Source: Phoronis australis
Taxonomy: Eukaryota > Phoronida > Phoronidae
DNA length: 64,000 nt
Direction: 5' to 3'
Assembly: GCA_002633005.1 (NCBI GenBank)
Contig: NMRA01000233.1
Coordinates: 540,180 to 604,179 of the forward strand
Part shown: one piece after another, positions 31,501 to 43,439 of the stretch
Layout of the letters: each line of letters begins with the position of its first letter
Position numbering within the stretch: the stretch's first letter is position 1
Made by a program: the position numbers and the translations under genes
The notes under the pieces: model-generated
What the model was told of the DNA's origin: nothing
Seen by the model: the letters and a program-made list of their open reading frames with translations, nothing else
Databases searched by the model: none

Positions 31501-34500
31501 AAAACCTGAAATTTGCGAGGCATAGATTTAAATGTGTTTGCCAAGCATTAAAATTTACATCACTCTTCATAGTTGTCTACAGGAGTAGATGAAATGTGAC
31601 AGTGCATATAAATTCTGTGGCCTTTTGTGCCAAGTTAGATCAGGGTAGCATTCTGTGGACCAATTTTCTTGTGAGAAAAGCAAGGTGTTGTAAGACATCA
31701 CAAATTCATGCGAAAATTAAGTGTTTTGCGGGTATGCTTGGAAGCGTACTCCAGCCTATCCTAGGAAAATGGTGACCACTGAAGTGATTGGTTGGCAAGG
31801 TTAAAACAAATGTGACCCGATTCATAAATTATGAGATAGAATTGATTGTGTAGGAATTACAACACATGTGCCAGGTATCTGCGGAATGCAGCATTGCTGA
31901 GGCCACAAAACCATGTTCATTACTACATTGGGCTACAAAACCACGTTCATTACACTAATCACTTGATGACTTGTCACAATCTTCCATCGCTGAGCTTTTC
32001 ACATCGTGTTCATTATTAACATCAAACCTCTGTTAAACCCGACTGAACAAGAGCAGACAGCGAACTCTTCCCAAGAATTCAACAATATTCTGGCCTGGCA
32101 AAAATTGGTATATATTAGAAGCAAATACCACTTTTAAGTAGACATTAGGCAAAAAAGTATGATTGGCCCTGGTCTGTACTCTATTCATTTTGAGACCTGT
32201 GCTCATCAATTAAAAGATAAAAATGCCCGCCAAGGTGTCGTGTTTCTGTTTGGAAAGCTGCACAAAGGCAAGCATGGCTTAAAACACCAAGGAATTAATA
32301 AACAAAATCTTGTATAGCCTCGTCTCGGGTGGATTTTGTTTTTTGGAAAAGTGAGCTACTAAAAAACCACCCAACATTTTGTATGTTTTCATTAACAATT
32401 TTTCATAACAATCCAATCTTCTTGAAACTTTTTACACAACTTGGACAAGTTATTAAATTTTCACTGCTTTTTCATAAAAGATAAGCAGCACCTAATACAT
32501 GCTTTATCATAAAATTTTATTAGTTATACTATACCTAAGCCTACCAGAAAACTTGTGAACATTCACACTGAAAAAAGTCAATCTAAGCTATTTTTGCAAA
32601 ATGGAGGAGATTTTATGGCACTTTGATAAAAAATCAGATTGCTGTGATTTCATATCTTACTGACCAAGGCTTTTGGTAAAATCGATAGAAAAGCCAAACC
32701 ATATACAATCCTCTGCAGAATGTGCTGCAGCACTGAAGGCAATTGACATACCTGACACAGTAGTTAACAAGAAGTATCCAAGGTCTGCCAAGAAGTCAAG
32801 ATCATGCCGCCATTTGATCCAAATGCCAGGACCTGAAAAATAAAAAAGCATGTTACTGACTTTCAACAAACCCTCAGTCGTAATTGTTCTAATCTTCCTA
32901 TGTCCAGTTGATAAGAATGTGGAGCCAGTGTTCTGACTCATGCTCTCCCATTATGTTGATAAATGCCTACCAATGGCACATATCCTAGTCAGCAACAGTT
33001 TTACTAAGAATGCTTCTTTATGGTTGAAGTTGCCATACACACTTATCGCAGCGCTTGGACTTTCAAGACCAGTTTGTTTGCGGATAAAGGAACAGAGAAG
33101 TTTGTCCATGGTAACTGCTGACTGTTTGCGACAACCTTCTTTCCCGACCATTTTAGGCATTGATGATCCTTAGTTGATATGTCCCAACCTCTTGTGTAAC
33201 CTGCCTGGGCAACACAAGGGGGCGCCCTGACTCCAGTACACCACCACTTATCACACTGATCATAATACACCCAAAGAATGCAACAAAATTTGAATGAGGG
33301 AACAGGTCAAGTAAATTTCAAATTTCTTGTGAGCTTTCAGAGCCAATACTTGGGTAGTGATGGTCAGTTCACAAAAGCAGTTTACCTCCAGCTATTCATG
33401 ACTCACGGCATGATAGGGGGAGCCAGTGGTTTTGCTTTGTCCCACTGATAGAACTACACTATTAGTATATAAAGCAACTATGAACAATGTTCTGCAGTCA
33501 AAAACAACTTTCTTCACCTACAGGCATGTTTGTTCTTTCAAAGCAATGGCATCATGTTTTTATCCAGTGTTTGAATTAAAATTGCTGACAATAAAAACTC
33601 AGGGCACGAGGTTTAATCTTCAAAATCGAAATCAAACTCAAAATTAAGCTTTCTTTTTTATCACCCTGCTTCAATACTAACTCAAGATAACTGTCTATTA
33701 TTCTGTGCTCAGTTTACGCAAGTGAGTTTTTAGTCAAAGTTAACACTTGATGACTTCTCAATTTAACCCAAAAGCTCGAGTAAAAACTCATTATTTTGAG
33801 TAAAAACTTAAAATTTTGAGTGTGGCCTCAAACTTATAGATTTAATTATGGGTCATCAAGTACAAACTAGGGTTAACGAGTCACGCAGATAAACTACACC
33901 ATACTCGAGCACAGAATAAGACATTTATCTCGAGTAGAACTTTGAGTCCAAATTTGAGTCCAAAAATTAGACTCCGGATGCTGAAATTCCCCTGACAGCT
34001 TTGCACATTCAGTACCAGAAATTTACCACCCATGATAAGCAACACTACTGAACTGATAATAACCTGCAGTTCTGAAGACAAGAATCATTTTTAACCTGAG
34101 CAAAGAACAAGACGAGACCGACTTCGTAACCGTAAGAGGCTTAAGTAAAAAGTTCGATTTTAACAGGTTTCAACTATGGATGGCAGTGGTATCTAACTGC
34201 AGGCTACTTTAGATACCAATAGTCCATTCTTAACCCTTTCAGTGCTCTTTAGTCCACCATCTGGACTCACAGGCCAATTATCTTCAACTACTCATAGACT
34301 TACTAAAATCATTCATCAAGCAGAGATGCATCTATTTATTTTAAAACATTAAATAGTCAGTGTTTCATATTGCCGTGAAGCCATAGCTAACGTGGTAGTT
34401 ACTCTGGTTCATACAGCACGACCAATTCCATCAGAGTCCCTGATAAACAGACCTCTTGACGACATCAGGAATTGTACCAATTTACTGACTAAGTACGAGG

Positions 34501-34657
34501 TTTTGTGAAATAGGCCAAGATTCTAATGCACATGTGTTATCTTACCAAACAAACTTTGAACACAATCTGCAACATGTCTCCTTAAATAAGACAAGTAATA
34601 ATGATCTTTTTGACTTGAACGGATAATTTCCGGTGTGCCAGCATCGGTGAACTTCAT
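28440..34657 (-). CDS. PEX10: PEX10, peroxisome biogenesis RING ubiquitin ligase, spliced, complete
   Basis: Seven exons (34657-34546, 32832-32752, 31505-31429, 30923-30681, 29941-29763, 28822-28696, 28514-28440) join in phase to 297 residues, slightly shorter than vertebrate PEX10. The N-terminus has [13 protein letters not shown]; the middle has [13 protein letters not shown] and [20 protein letters not shown], both PEX10-specific; [16 protein letters not shown] is a predicted membrane segment; the C-terminus is a C3HC4 RING (CPLC, 11 residues, CGHVFCWKC, 10 residues, CPLC). Known role: with PEX2 and PEX12 it forms the peroxisomal membrane ligase that ubiquitinates PEX5 for recycling. A splice acceptor (TTTACAG) 20-25 bp before the ATG implies a separate 5' UTR exon. 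Convergent with the TIAM-like gene. Its first two coding exons are repeated upstream. Confidence 0.95.
28696..28822 (-). CDS. PEX10: PEX10 exon 6: first half of RING
   Basis: [20 protein letters not shown] and [13 protein letters not shown]: six of the eight zinc ligands. Phase 2 entry, phase 0 exit at AAG|GTAACT. Confidence 0.96.
29763..29941 (-). CDS. PEX10: PEX10 exon 5: membrane segment region
   Basis: 59 codons plus two bases, including [17 protein letters not shown]. Two acceptors 15 bp apart (ATGCAG at 29941, TTGCAG at 29926) both keep phase; the five-residue difference (ALLLQ) is undecided. Confidence 0.88.
30681..30923 (-). CDS. PEX10: PEX10 exon 4
   Basis: 81 codons, phase 0 to 0. 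[20 protein letters not shown], then [24 protein letters not shown]: the conserved Pex2/Pex12-type membrane domain. Confidence 0.95.
31429..31505 (-). CDS. PEX10: PEX10 exon 3
   Basis: Begins after AATTTCAG (not the closer TTTTCAG), which restores [11 protein letters not shown] across the junction, matching the family's [11 protein letters not shown]. Ends GQL at TTA|GTAAGT. Confidence 0.93.
31665..31855 (+). repeat. Dispersed repeat R3, copy 2
   Basis: In a PEX10 intron; shares ATGGTGACCACTGAAGTGAT and flanking blocks with 23100-23275, and ATGCGAAAATTAAGTGTTTT with 48370. Confidence 0.6.
32752..32832 (-). CDS. PEX10: PEX10 exon 2, copy A
   Basis: Encodes [20 protein letters not shown] and LLTTVSG, matching the W-EWR-ELL-D--YF-LTT family pattern. 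Identical in coding sequence to the copy at 35987-36067. Confidence 0.93.
33680..33935. mobile_element. Foldback MITE-like element, copy A
   Basis: Imperfect terminal inverted repeats: ACTCAAGATAACTGTCT at the left against ACTCGAGATAAATGTCT on the other strand at the right, followed on both sides by TTATTCTGTGCTC and, further in, TTAAC and ACTTGATGAC. No ORF. Confidence 0.65.
34546..34657 (-). CDS. PEX10: PEX10 exon 1, copy A (start codon)
   Basis: ATG at 34657-34655; [20 protein letters not shown] is the PEX10 N-terminus. Leaves in phase 1 at TTTG|GTAAGA. Confidence 0.93.
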
Positions 34658-34980
34658 GGTCTTTCAATAACGTCGAGAATCTCAAAAGGCATCCTGTAAA
34701 GGTGAATTAAGATTCATTCGGCAACATGATTTAATTGCAAATTAGTGAATCATTCGTAAAGAAGCTTCTATTGTAGTTATAGTCAACACAGACATTTTGT
34801 AAAGTGGGTCAACATTAAAGGTGCCTTAAAGGCGACAGTGGCAATTTTATAAAATCAGCGCAGCGTTCAAACAAGCCTAAAGCCTTAATGGTCGCTGTCA
34901 AATGCTTTGTTAGCAGAGCTATATCCCACTAGATAAATGGCATTTTAAGTGTACTTGCATGGTAAAAGCATCACCCTTGA

Positions 34981-35120
34981 NNNNNNNNNNNNNNNNNNNN
35001 NNNNNNNNNNNNNNNNNNNNNNNNNNNNNNNNNNNNNNNNNNNNNNNNNNNNNNNNNNNNNNNNNNNNNNNNNNNNNNNNNNNNNNNNNNNNNNNNNNNN
35101 NNNNNNNNNNNNNNNNNNNN
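34981..35120. other. Assembly gap, 140 N
   Basis: Gap exactly at the end of duplication copy A. Confidence 1.
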
Positions 35121-35475
35121 TGGGCCGATTTGAAAAATTCAAAGTTGTATTCGTATTTGTTTTCGCTCCTCTTTTCAAATATTACAGTAAAAACTACGTA
35201 AAATTCTCTCCATAAAAAGTACAGTTGTTAGGCTAGACTGTAATCAGCTGATCACATCCGCATGAGCGAAGTCAATTATCCTCGCTCGTGACTCGATGAA
35301 TAGAGCAGCTTGGCGGCATCCCTTTGAGCATGAGCCGAGCGCGTCTCAGCCAAGGTGGATAAATACGGTCTAGTTCAATTTTCCATACCCCGCCGTTTAC
35401 CTTAAACACCGGGGTTAGAACCAATTTTATTTAGTGGGAATGTTCATAGCATGAAAATCTCGTATCATTCATGGT
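35121..35475. other. Unique spacer between the two PEX10 5' copies
   Basis: Not matched by the sequence before copy A. Contains a short GC-richer patch (about 35255-35350) with several CGCTCG/GAGCG motifs. Could hold the copy A promoter, but nothing proves it. Confidence 0.4.
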
Positions 35476-35986
35476 CGTCTCGGGTGGAGTTTGTTTTTTT
35501 GGAAAAGTGAGCTACTAAAAAACCACCCAGCTTAGTTGATTTTCAAAAAAATCCTTCATCCAACTTATTCAACATTTTGTATGCTTTCATTAACAATATT
35601 TCATAACAATCCAATCTTCTTGAAACTTTTTACACCAACTTTAAGACAAGTTATTACACTTGCACTGCTTTTTCATAAAAGATAAGCAGCACCTAATACA
35701 TGCTTTATCATAAAATTTTATTAGTTATACTATACCTAAGCCTACCAGAGAACTTGTGAATATTCACAACAGTGTTAGATGACTTTAATTTGAAAAATGA
35801 AAAAAGGTCATTCTAGGCTATTTTGCAAAATGGAGGAGATTTTATGGCACTTCGATAAAAAAACAGATTGCTGTGATTTCATATCTTACTGACCAAGGCT
35901 CTCGGTAAAATCGACAGAAAAGCCAAACCATATACAAAAACAATCCTCTGCAGAATGTGTTGCAGCGCTGAAGGCAATTGACATAC

Positions 35987-36067
35987 CTGACACAGTAGTT
36001 AACAAGAAGTATCCAAGGTCTGCCAAGAAGTCAAGATCATGCCGCCATTTGATCCAAATGCCAGGAC
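35987..36067 (-). CDS. PEX10: PEX10 exon 2, copy B
   Basis: 81 bp with intact acceptor and GTATGT donor, same protein sequence as exon 2 copy A. Whether it is used is unknown. Confidence 0.7.
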
Positions 36068-36916
36068 CTGAAAAGTAGAAAAGCACTTTACTGACCGTCA
36101 ACAAACTCTCAGTCGTAATTGTTCTCTTCTTCCTATGTCCAATTGATAAGAATGCGGAGCCAGTGTTCTGACTCATGTTCTCCCATTATGTTGAGAAGCG
36201 CCTATCAATGGCACATATCCTATTCAGCAACAGTTTTACTAAGAATGCTTCTTTATGGTTGGATTTGCCATACACACTTATCGCAGCGCTTGGACTTTCA
36301 CGATCAGTTTGTTTGCGGATAAAGGAACAGAGAAGTTTGTCCATGATAATCGCTGACTGTTTGCGACAACCTTCTTTCCCGACCATTTTAGGCACTGATG
36401 TTCTTTTGTTGATACGCCCCAACCTCTTGTGTAACCTTCCTGGGCAACACAAGGGGGCGCCCTGACTCCAGTACACCACCACTTATCACACTGATCATAA
36501 TACACCCAAAGAATGCAACAAAATTTGAATGAGAGAACAGGTCAACCATATTTCAAATTTCTTGTGAGCTTTCAGAGCCAATACTTGGGTAGTGATGGTC
36601 AGTTTAAAAAAGCAGTTTACCTCCAGCTATTCATGACTCACGGCATGATAGGGGGAGCCAGTGGTTTTGCTTTGTCCCTCTGATACTACACTATTAGTAT
36701 ATAAAGCAACTATGAACAATGTTCTGCAGTCAAAAACAACAACTTTCTTCACCTATAGGCATGTTTGTTCTTTCAAAGCAATTGCGGCATGTTTTCATCC
36801 AGTGTTTGAATTAAAATTGCTGACAAGAAAAACTCCAGGGTACGACGTTTAATCTTCAAAATCAAAATCGAACTCAAAATTACGCTTTCCCTTTTTATCA
36901 CCCTGCTTGAATACTA

Positions 36917-37146
36917 ACTCAAGATAACTGTGTATTATTCTGTGCTAAGTTTATGCAAGTGAGATTTTAGTCAAAGTTAACACTTGATGACTACTAAATT
37001 AAACCCAAAAGCTCAAGTAAAAACTCATTATTTTGAGTAAAAACTCAAAATTTTGAGTGTGGGTCATCAAGTGCAAACTAGGGTTAACGAGTCACCCAGA
37101 TAAACTATACCATACTCGAGCACAGAATAAGACATTTATCTCGAGT
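36917..37146. mobile_element. Foldback MITE-like element, copy B
   Basis: Same element as 33680-33935, carried by the duplication and shortened internally by about 26 bp. Confidence 0.6.
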
Positions 37147-37754
37147 AGAACTTTGAGTCCAAATTTGAGTACAAAGATTAAACTCCGGGTGCTGGAATTC
37201 CCCTGACAGCTTTGCACTTTTAGTACCGGTAATTTACCAGCCATGATAAGCAACTGAACTGATAATAACCTGTCAGTTCTGAAGACAAGAATCATTTTTA
37301 ACCTGAGCAAAGAACAAGATGAGACCGACTTTGTAACCATAAGAGGCCTAAGTAAAAAGTTTGGTTTTAACAGGTTTCAACTCTAGATGGCAGTGGTGTC
37401 TAACTTCAGGCTACTTTAGATACCAATACAGTCCATTCTTAACAATTCCAGTGCTCTTTTGTCCACCATCGTGACTCACAGGCCAATTATCTTCCACTGC
37501 TCAAAGACTTTCTAAAACCATTCATCAACCAGAGATGTATCAATTTATTTTAAAACATTAAATAGTCAGTGTTTCATATTGCCATGAAGCCATAGCTAAC
37601 GTGGTAGTTACTCTGGTTCATACAGCACGACCAATTCCATCAGAGTCCCTGATAAACAGACCTCTTGACGACATCAGGAATTGTACCAATTTACTGATTA
37701 AGTACCAGGTTTTGTGAAATAGGCCAAGATTCTAATGCACATGTGTTATCTTAC

Positions 37755-37866
37755 CAAACAAACTTTGAACACAATCTGCAACATGTCTCCTTAAATGAGA
37801 CAAGTAATAATGATCTTTTTGACTTGAACGAATAATTTCCGGTGTGCCAGCATCGGCGAACTTCAT
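37755..37866 (-). CDS. PEX10: PEX10 exon 1, copy B
   Basis: Start codon, frame and donor intact. Two residues differ from copy A (Thr4 to Ala; Tyr to His in LSYLRR/LSHLRR). Could be an alternative start cassette, a partial paralogue or the other haplotype. Confidence 0.7.
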
Positions 37867-39623
37867 GGTCTTTCAATAACGTCGAGAATCTCAAAAGGCA
37901 TCCTGTAAATGTGAATTAAGATTCATTCGGCAACATGATTTAATTGCAAATTAGTGAATCATTCGTAAAGAAGCTTCTATTGTAGTTATAGTCAACACAG
38001 ACATTTTGTAAAGTGGGTCAACATCAAAGGTGCCTTAAAGGCGACAGTGGCGATTTTGTAAAATCAGCGTCAGCGTTCAAACAAGCCTAAAGCCTTAATG
38101 GTCGCTGTCAAATGCTTTAGCAGAGCTATATCCCACTTGATAAATGGCATTTTAAGTGTACTTGCATGGTAAAAGCATCACCCTTGACTTCAGCAAACGG
38201 TCTTGACTTCAACAAACGTATGGTAGACATGTACAGCAATTGATGTAAATAAAATCACAAAAGCCCAACAAACTTTGTTGATTCATAGCTTTGGCCAAAG
38301 CTAATAACTTTAAGAAGATTTTATCTCTTCCATCGATAATCCCAAAAATGCAATTTTCGACCGTGAAACCGACTATGTTACAATCAACTATAGTGAATTA
38401 ATTACAACATGAAATCACCTATTAAGTCTTAGTTTTCAAAGTGGCTCACAAAATGAGTTTGTGCTTCGTACTTCATACAGTCACCATAGCTAATACGCGA
38501 AGATGATGAATACACAACAGCATGGTAACTAACACAAAATGGTCGTGAAGCAATCGCACGGACATGAGGGACTATAGGGCTGATACACCATCATCACCAA
38601 TTAGAATAGGCTGGACCATCAAAGGAGCAAAAATGTAATTTAACAAATGCCATCTTGGTTGTTTGGAAAATATTACACCATCAGGTTATTGTGTATGGGC
38701 GTCAACACATGTCATCCGCTGGACACAGATTTACAGTTTGCTCCTGAATTGACCATCCCGAGTCCTTGTAGGCGAGTTGGCTTCTTGAGACAAAATTGCA
38801 TTATGGGAATACGGCGGATCATTATACTTGGAAACACAAAGCTCTAATACTGAGAACTCAGTCTAGGTAATACGACGGACCCTCAAGGACATCATGGCAA
38901 GTTTTGCTCAAGTTTTGTGATCACAAAAAATGTAGTCCTAAAAAAAGAATTCTTGTGGTCAAATTTGTGATTTTTGGCTTAATAAATTCTTGCATTCTTA
39001 CTTTGCTACACTTTGATGTACGCCATTTGTACCTGATGCAGCAGCAACAAAATTAATGTAACTTTGCCTGGTACTACAGGCGTTAGTCAGTGGGAGTAAT
39101 TGGTTCTCAAATTACTTAATGGCAGGTAACCACATAGCCAACCATTAACAATTTGCTCTACTTCTCATATAATGTTGTAGAATGATGTGCTATTGTATTT
39201 TAGCATTTAGTTATTGTGTTACATAGCTTTCGCTTGTTGTCTACTGCCAATTTCTGAGAGAAGGGGATTGGAATTACTTCCTATTAATAGAACTGCTTGT
39301 GAAAATGGTATGTCCCTTAGTTATATATGTAATCATAGACTATAGTCTAGATATTTGATGGTTTGACTGTAGTAGCTTTCGTGTGCCTTGCTCAGTTGAG
39401 CCTCAGTTCTTTTCAACGCAGTCTGTTTCACGGTCAGCAGTTTATTAACAAGTTAGATTCAATCTCGTTGCTTCTGTCTGTTTCAACAAACCACCTAATC
39501 TATGCCTAAACGAACACAGATGAACAATATTTTTCATTACGTCACATCACAGAATTCTAGCTTCACTTCTATGGTAGTAGGCCTTGCCACATGTATGTAG
39601 ACCACAACTGAACTGGTACAAGG

Positions 39624-39821
39624 GGTAATAGTCGGATAAGTTGGTCCCATTTCAAATTCTGTCAGGAATACTTAAAAAATAAAATGATTTCACGAAAAAG
39701 TGTGAGTAGAGTGGCGCGCGTGATCCATAAGAGTGGGTAATTGTATATTGCGACACTTCATTTTATTTTTTAAGTATTCCTGACAGAATTTGAAATGGGA
39801 CCAACTTATCCGACTATTACC
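39624..39821. mobile_element. 198-bp MITE with 64-bp perfect TIRs and 9-bp TSD
   Basis: Left arm 39624-39687 (GGTAATAGTCGGATAAG...) is the exact reverse complement of right arm 39758-39821; 70-bp loop. GGTACAAGG directly flanks both ends (39615-39623 and 39822-39830), a 9-bp target-site duplication. Nine-base duplications with long inverted termini fit a non-autonomous Mutator-like element; no transposase is present. The perfect arms suggest recent insertion. Confidence 0.9.
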
Positions 39822-40936
39822 GGTACAAGGTACTGTTGTGGTACCACAAGGTACAAGCCGACAAGGCTGTTTTGCCAGAGCAAGTCTGCTGTCGCAGACG
39901 TTAATAGAGTAACCGAGACAGTGAGAAGACTCTGGTGGGACAATGTACCTGCATGGATAATGACAACTGCAACGCACAGCGGCTAAATTAAAGATTCACG
40001 GCAAAATCGTCTACTAGTAGTCAAAGTTACCCCAGCCACCAAGACTGAATCGGAAGTCACCTGGTGAAGTGCAGACAGGTCCCCCGTCAGTGCTGCCGCC
40101 TCTCGGCGTGGCTGGCAAATCTCGTGAGTACAAATCAGGTTGGTCGCCACCGACCAGGCATTCCGGTAATTTGTATTTAGTTTTCATCATTTTTATTTAA
40201 CTTTTGTTTGTTGTTGCGTTTGGTCATTAACGATCACTGATAGTGGATTCAATGTGTATCCGGGAATGTGCGTCTCTCACCGAGTAGGCCTATGTTGTTT
40301 TCTTCTGGCGACCGCGGGGAGGCGACCCTCCGTCTTGGTTCGGCGGCTATGGACTCAGAGAACGACGCCGACTCAAGAGTCAAGGAACGGTAGCATAAAC
40401 CTAGGAACCAACATTGGTTCCTAATAAAAACACAAGGTCACGTACGACTTCGTGAGGTATCGCCATGCGTTACACATTAAACAAATCACGTAATCGCGTC
40501 TAAGTAACGAAACCCTTTTACAGGCTCCGCGGGTGATTTGTTACCATATTGACAAATGTCTTGTCGATGCCAGTTTTTGAGTTCCCAACGCGGGCGGATC
40601 TACGATTTACGCTCTCTCTGTCCATGTTAATTGTTGTTCTGGCTGGGTGTATTCATGCTTTTATTACTAGTGCCCCCCAACTTGTACTGAGAACTTTTTG
40701 ATCGTGCGCAGCATGCACCTGAGTCTGCTTCCTGGCTGGCGAAATCGCCGGGGTGTTCATGGTGGGCTATAATCATTGACTCGATGATTGAAGGTTACAA
40801 CATCTGACTGAGTAGTCTCAAGAGGTCAGTCAAGCCGCATGGTGTTGACTTGTTATCCGTGAGAAATGCTACGGGGCAATTAACGGTCAAAGTGATCAAA
40901 GTCGAGCCGACTGAAGCGCGGCACCGCCATGATTAG

Positions 40937-41128
40937 CTGGGAGTTGAATCAAGGACTACACTCCTTGGTTCGCCTTGGACGGCTGAAACTGGCGTCAAGT
41001 GTTGTGTAAAATGGTTCCACCGGAGAAACGCGATCGACTCAACCATTAGAGAATACAAAGTCGAGCCATACCGCGTCCGACCGGTGGCCGTCCAGACCAA
41101 TAACTTCCACTACATAGCACTGTAAAGT
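40937..41128 (+). other. Unrecognised open stretch, 63 codons, no ATG
   Basis: Open after a TAG at 40934-40936; reads GVKCCVKWFHRRNAIDS, then YKVEPYRVRPVAVQTNN and stops after HYIAL. GC-richer than the surroundings. It has a protein-like composition but I cannot assign a family; a remnant of a retroelement or of a lost exon are both possible. Confidence 0.25.
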
Positions 41129-43222
41129 GATCGCGTAGTCGCTTTGGAAGTCATGGCCCTTCAAGCCAAAATGAAGGTCAAAAAAGGGTTTTGGAGCTGC
41201 TTAAAAGCAACTCCAAGACGAAGTAAGCGTTATTTCAAGAATCCAGTCTGCATGTGAATTCCGAAGTAAGCGTGAGCAACACCCCAAAAATGACACACGG
41301 GCGCCTGAGTTCACCTGTGTTCGTTCTCAGTTATGGCGAATACTGATTCGTCGATGTTAGTCGATTGGATTTTATAGGACGATAAGTGCTGACAGTGCAC
41401 ATGCTAATTTTAGAAACGCTTTGTCTGCAATATTCAGTTGCGCTATCTATCGGTTTGATTTGTGGTCTCACTGCGTCAGTGACACATCATGATCAAGATT
41501 ATGGTGATAGAGTAATTCAAACGTGTGAGTTCTACTATGTTGTTATCCGATAAGTACAAAAACAATGGCTATGGTTATTCATTGGCAAGCTTAGGGTTGC
41601 GTAATTGTTTAATCTGTGATAAATGTGTTTTGTTTAAGACATTTTAAAAATGCGAGAACGATTCAAACTCGGGTCGTCGAAACTTCGTGCAAAAGAGTTA
41701 AGTCTCACTTAGGCAAAAATGGAAAGTCTCTGAGAATATACACGTAGCCTAACTGGTAGTTACTGAGACAAAATCCATAACTTATTTCTAGACTGTGATG
41801 CGCTCTCTGGTTTTCGCTAAACCTTTAGTTACCAATTGTGAAATGAGAGCACCAAGACCAAATTTCTGTCTTAAATCTTTTAGTCACATGAAGCGGACTC
41901 CTGGACTGCTGCGAGCGTCATCTGTAAGCCTATATGTTTTACTTTTTAATTCGGTTAGTTGACGCATCTATCCAGCTGTGTGAGGTCTGTGACTGATGAT
42001 GCAATCTACACGACGAGGAAAGCTTGACTTGCTTACTTTTTTGTCATCTTTGTTTTGCCAGGTTCTCACTGGGGGGACTGTCTACGTTCGACCTCGTGGC
42101 AACAAAACATGCCGCTCAGATACTTTTTCACGGCCAAATTCCCTAGGAAAGAGTGCCTTTTCCGATTAATTTGGAAATGGTCCACTTTATAGTTTAAGTC
42201 AGCAAAAGGACCCATTTTGTTATAAAACTACAAAAGAGTTTATGTGCTAAGGTTTGTTTATTGAAAGCAGTGCATTTCGATATGTTGTTTATTTGGTTTT
42301 AACTTAGTAAGTATGATTTTGCACGGTTCAAAACTCTTGCAAAAGTATTAAATGGGTTATAACCAGTGGCTGATTTAGAGGCGAGCCAAGGGGACTTGCC
42401 CCCCTAAAATTCTCCTAAATTCCATTTGACACTAGCATATGCGGGGCTCAGGGGTGAATGCACAATGCATAGGCCTTGAATAAACCTTTTTAGTAATAAG
42501 GTCCACAAACCAAAAAATGCGAGACCCCCTACATCCCCACATTTTAAGCTGGGCGCGCGCTTAGGCGAAATTCTGCTTATTCCTGTGCCCTGCCCCCTCC
42601 CCCCAACTCAAAAAACTGGATCTGCACCTGATAACGGAAGAGACGTGCTTCATAAAAGCTCCCAACAGGCGAGTATCCCTAAAGCGGAGAGTTACTCAAC
42701 CATGCTACAGCATTGTTTCCATGCGTGATGTATGTCAATGTGTTTCGTGTTTCTAGGTATCCGTGTAAAACGGTGGTTTACGAACCTATCAAGTAATTTG
42801 ATGCGCTTTTTGACATACAGAAAAATTTAAGGGTCCACAACCAAACCTTACCGTGAATCCAATAAACCAGAGCATCGTTACATTCAAAAAATTCTTTGGG
42901 CAAGCAGCACTTGTTAAACGTAGATGGCGCTGTAGGAACTGAAGTTACTGCGTGTAGTTGACGTCTTCTTTTTTGATAAAGCACAAGCTTGTTCCCTACG
43001 AAATGCGGAGGGTAGAAATTTCTATTTTGACACCCAACTCGTTAAATTGCACTGTACACGGCATTTTTATCGCGGATTTCATGAAAACAGCCCCTCCTCA
43101 CAGACTTTTCCTTTACGGATGACGCTGGAAATATCTGTTTTATTTTATTAGGCGATTTAAACGCATTGTGCATCACGCATTATGCGCCAGGTACTGATGG
43201 AAACATGCATCGACTCTAAAAC

Positions 43223-43360
43223 ATGGGCGGCGCAGCACTGAAAAAAGTGGGGGCTATAGCCCCCTAGCCCTCCTGTGGTGCACCGCACATAGCCCATGGG
43301 CGGCGCAGCACTGAAAAAGTAGGGACTATTGCCCAGCCCCCTATGGTGCGCCGCCGATGT
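43223..43360. repeat. Two-copy tandem repeat, about 70 bp, GC-rich
   Basis: Both copies start CATGGGCGGCGCAGCACTGA and include GGTGC-CCGC near the end. Confidence 0.85.
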
Positions 43361-43439
43361 AAAGGGATGTGGCTTTACGAAATTGTAGGTGTCCTCATAG
43401 GCCACCGTCACACAGCCACGGAATTACAGGTGTGAGAAC

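Larger units (their letters stand above)
32321..34980. repeat. PEX10 5' segmental duplication, copy A
   Basis: Nearly the same as 35476-38187 over its whole length, with scattered substitutions and indels. Starts at CGTCTCGGGTGGA. Its far end coincides with the 140-N gap. Holds PEX10 exons 1 and 2 and a 256-bp foldback element. Confidence 0.95.
35476..38187. repeat. PEX10 5' segmental duplication, copy B
   Basis: Second copy of 32321-34980, same orientation, about 2.7 kb. It has an extra 50 bp near 35545 and other small indels. Continues uninterrupted past the point where copy A meets the gap. Confidence 0.95.
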
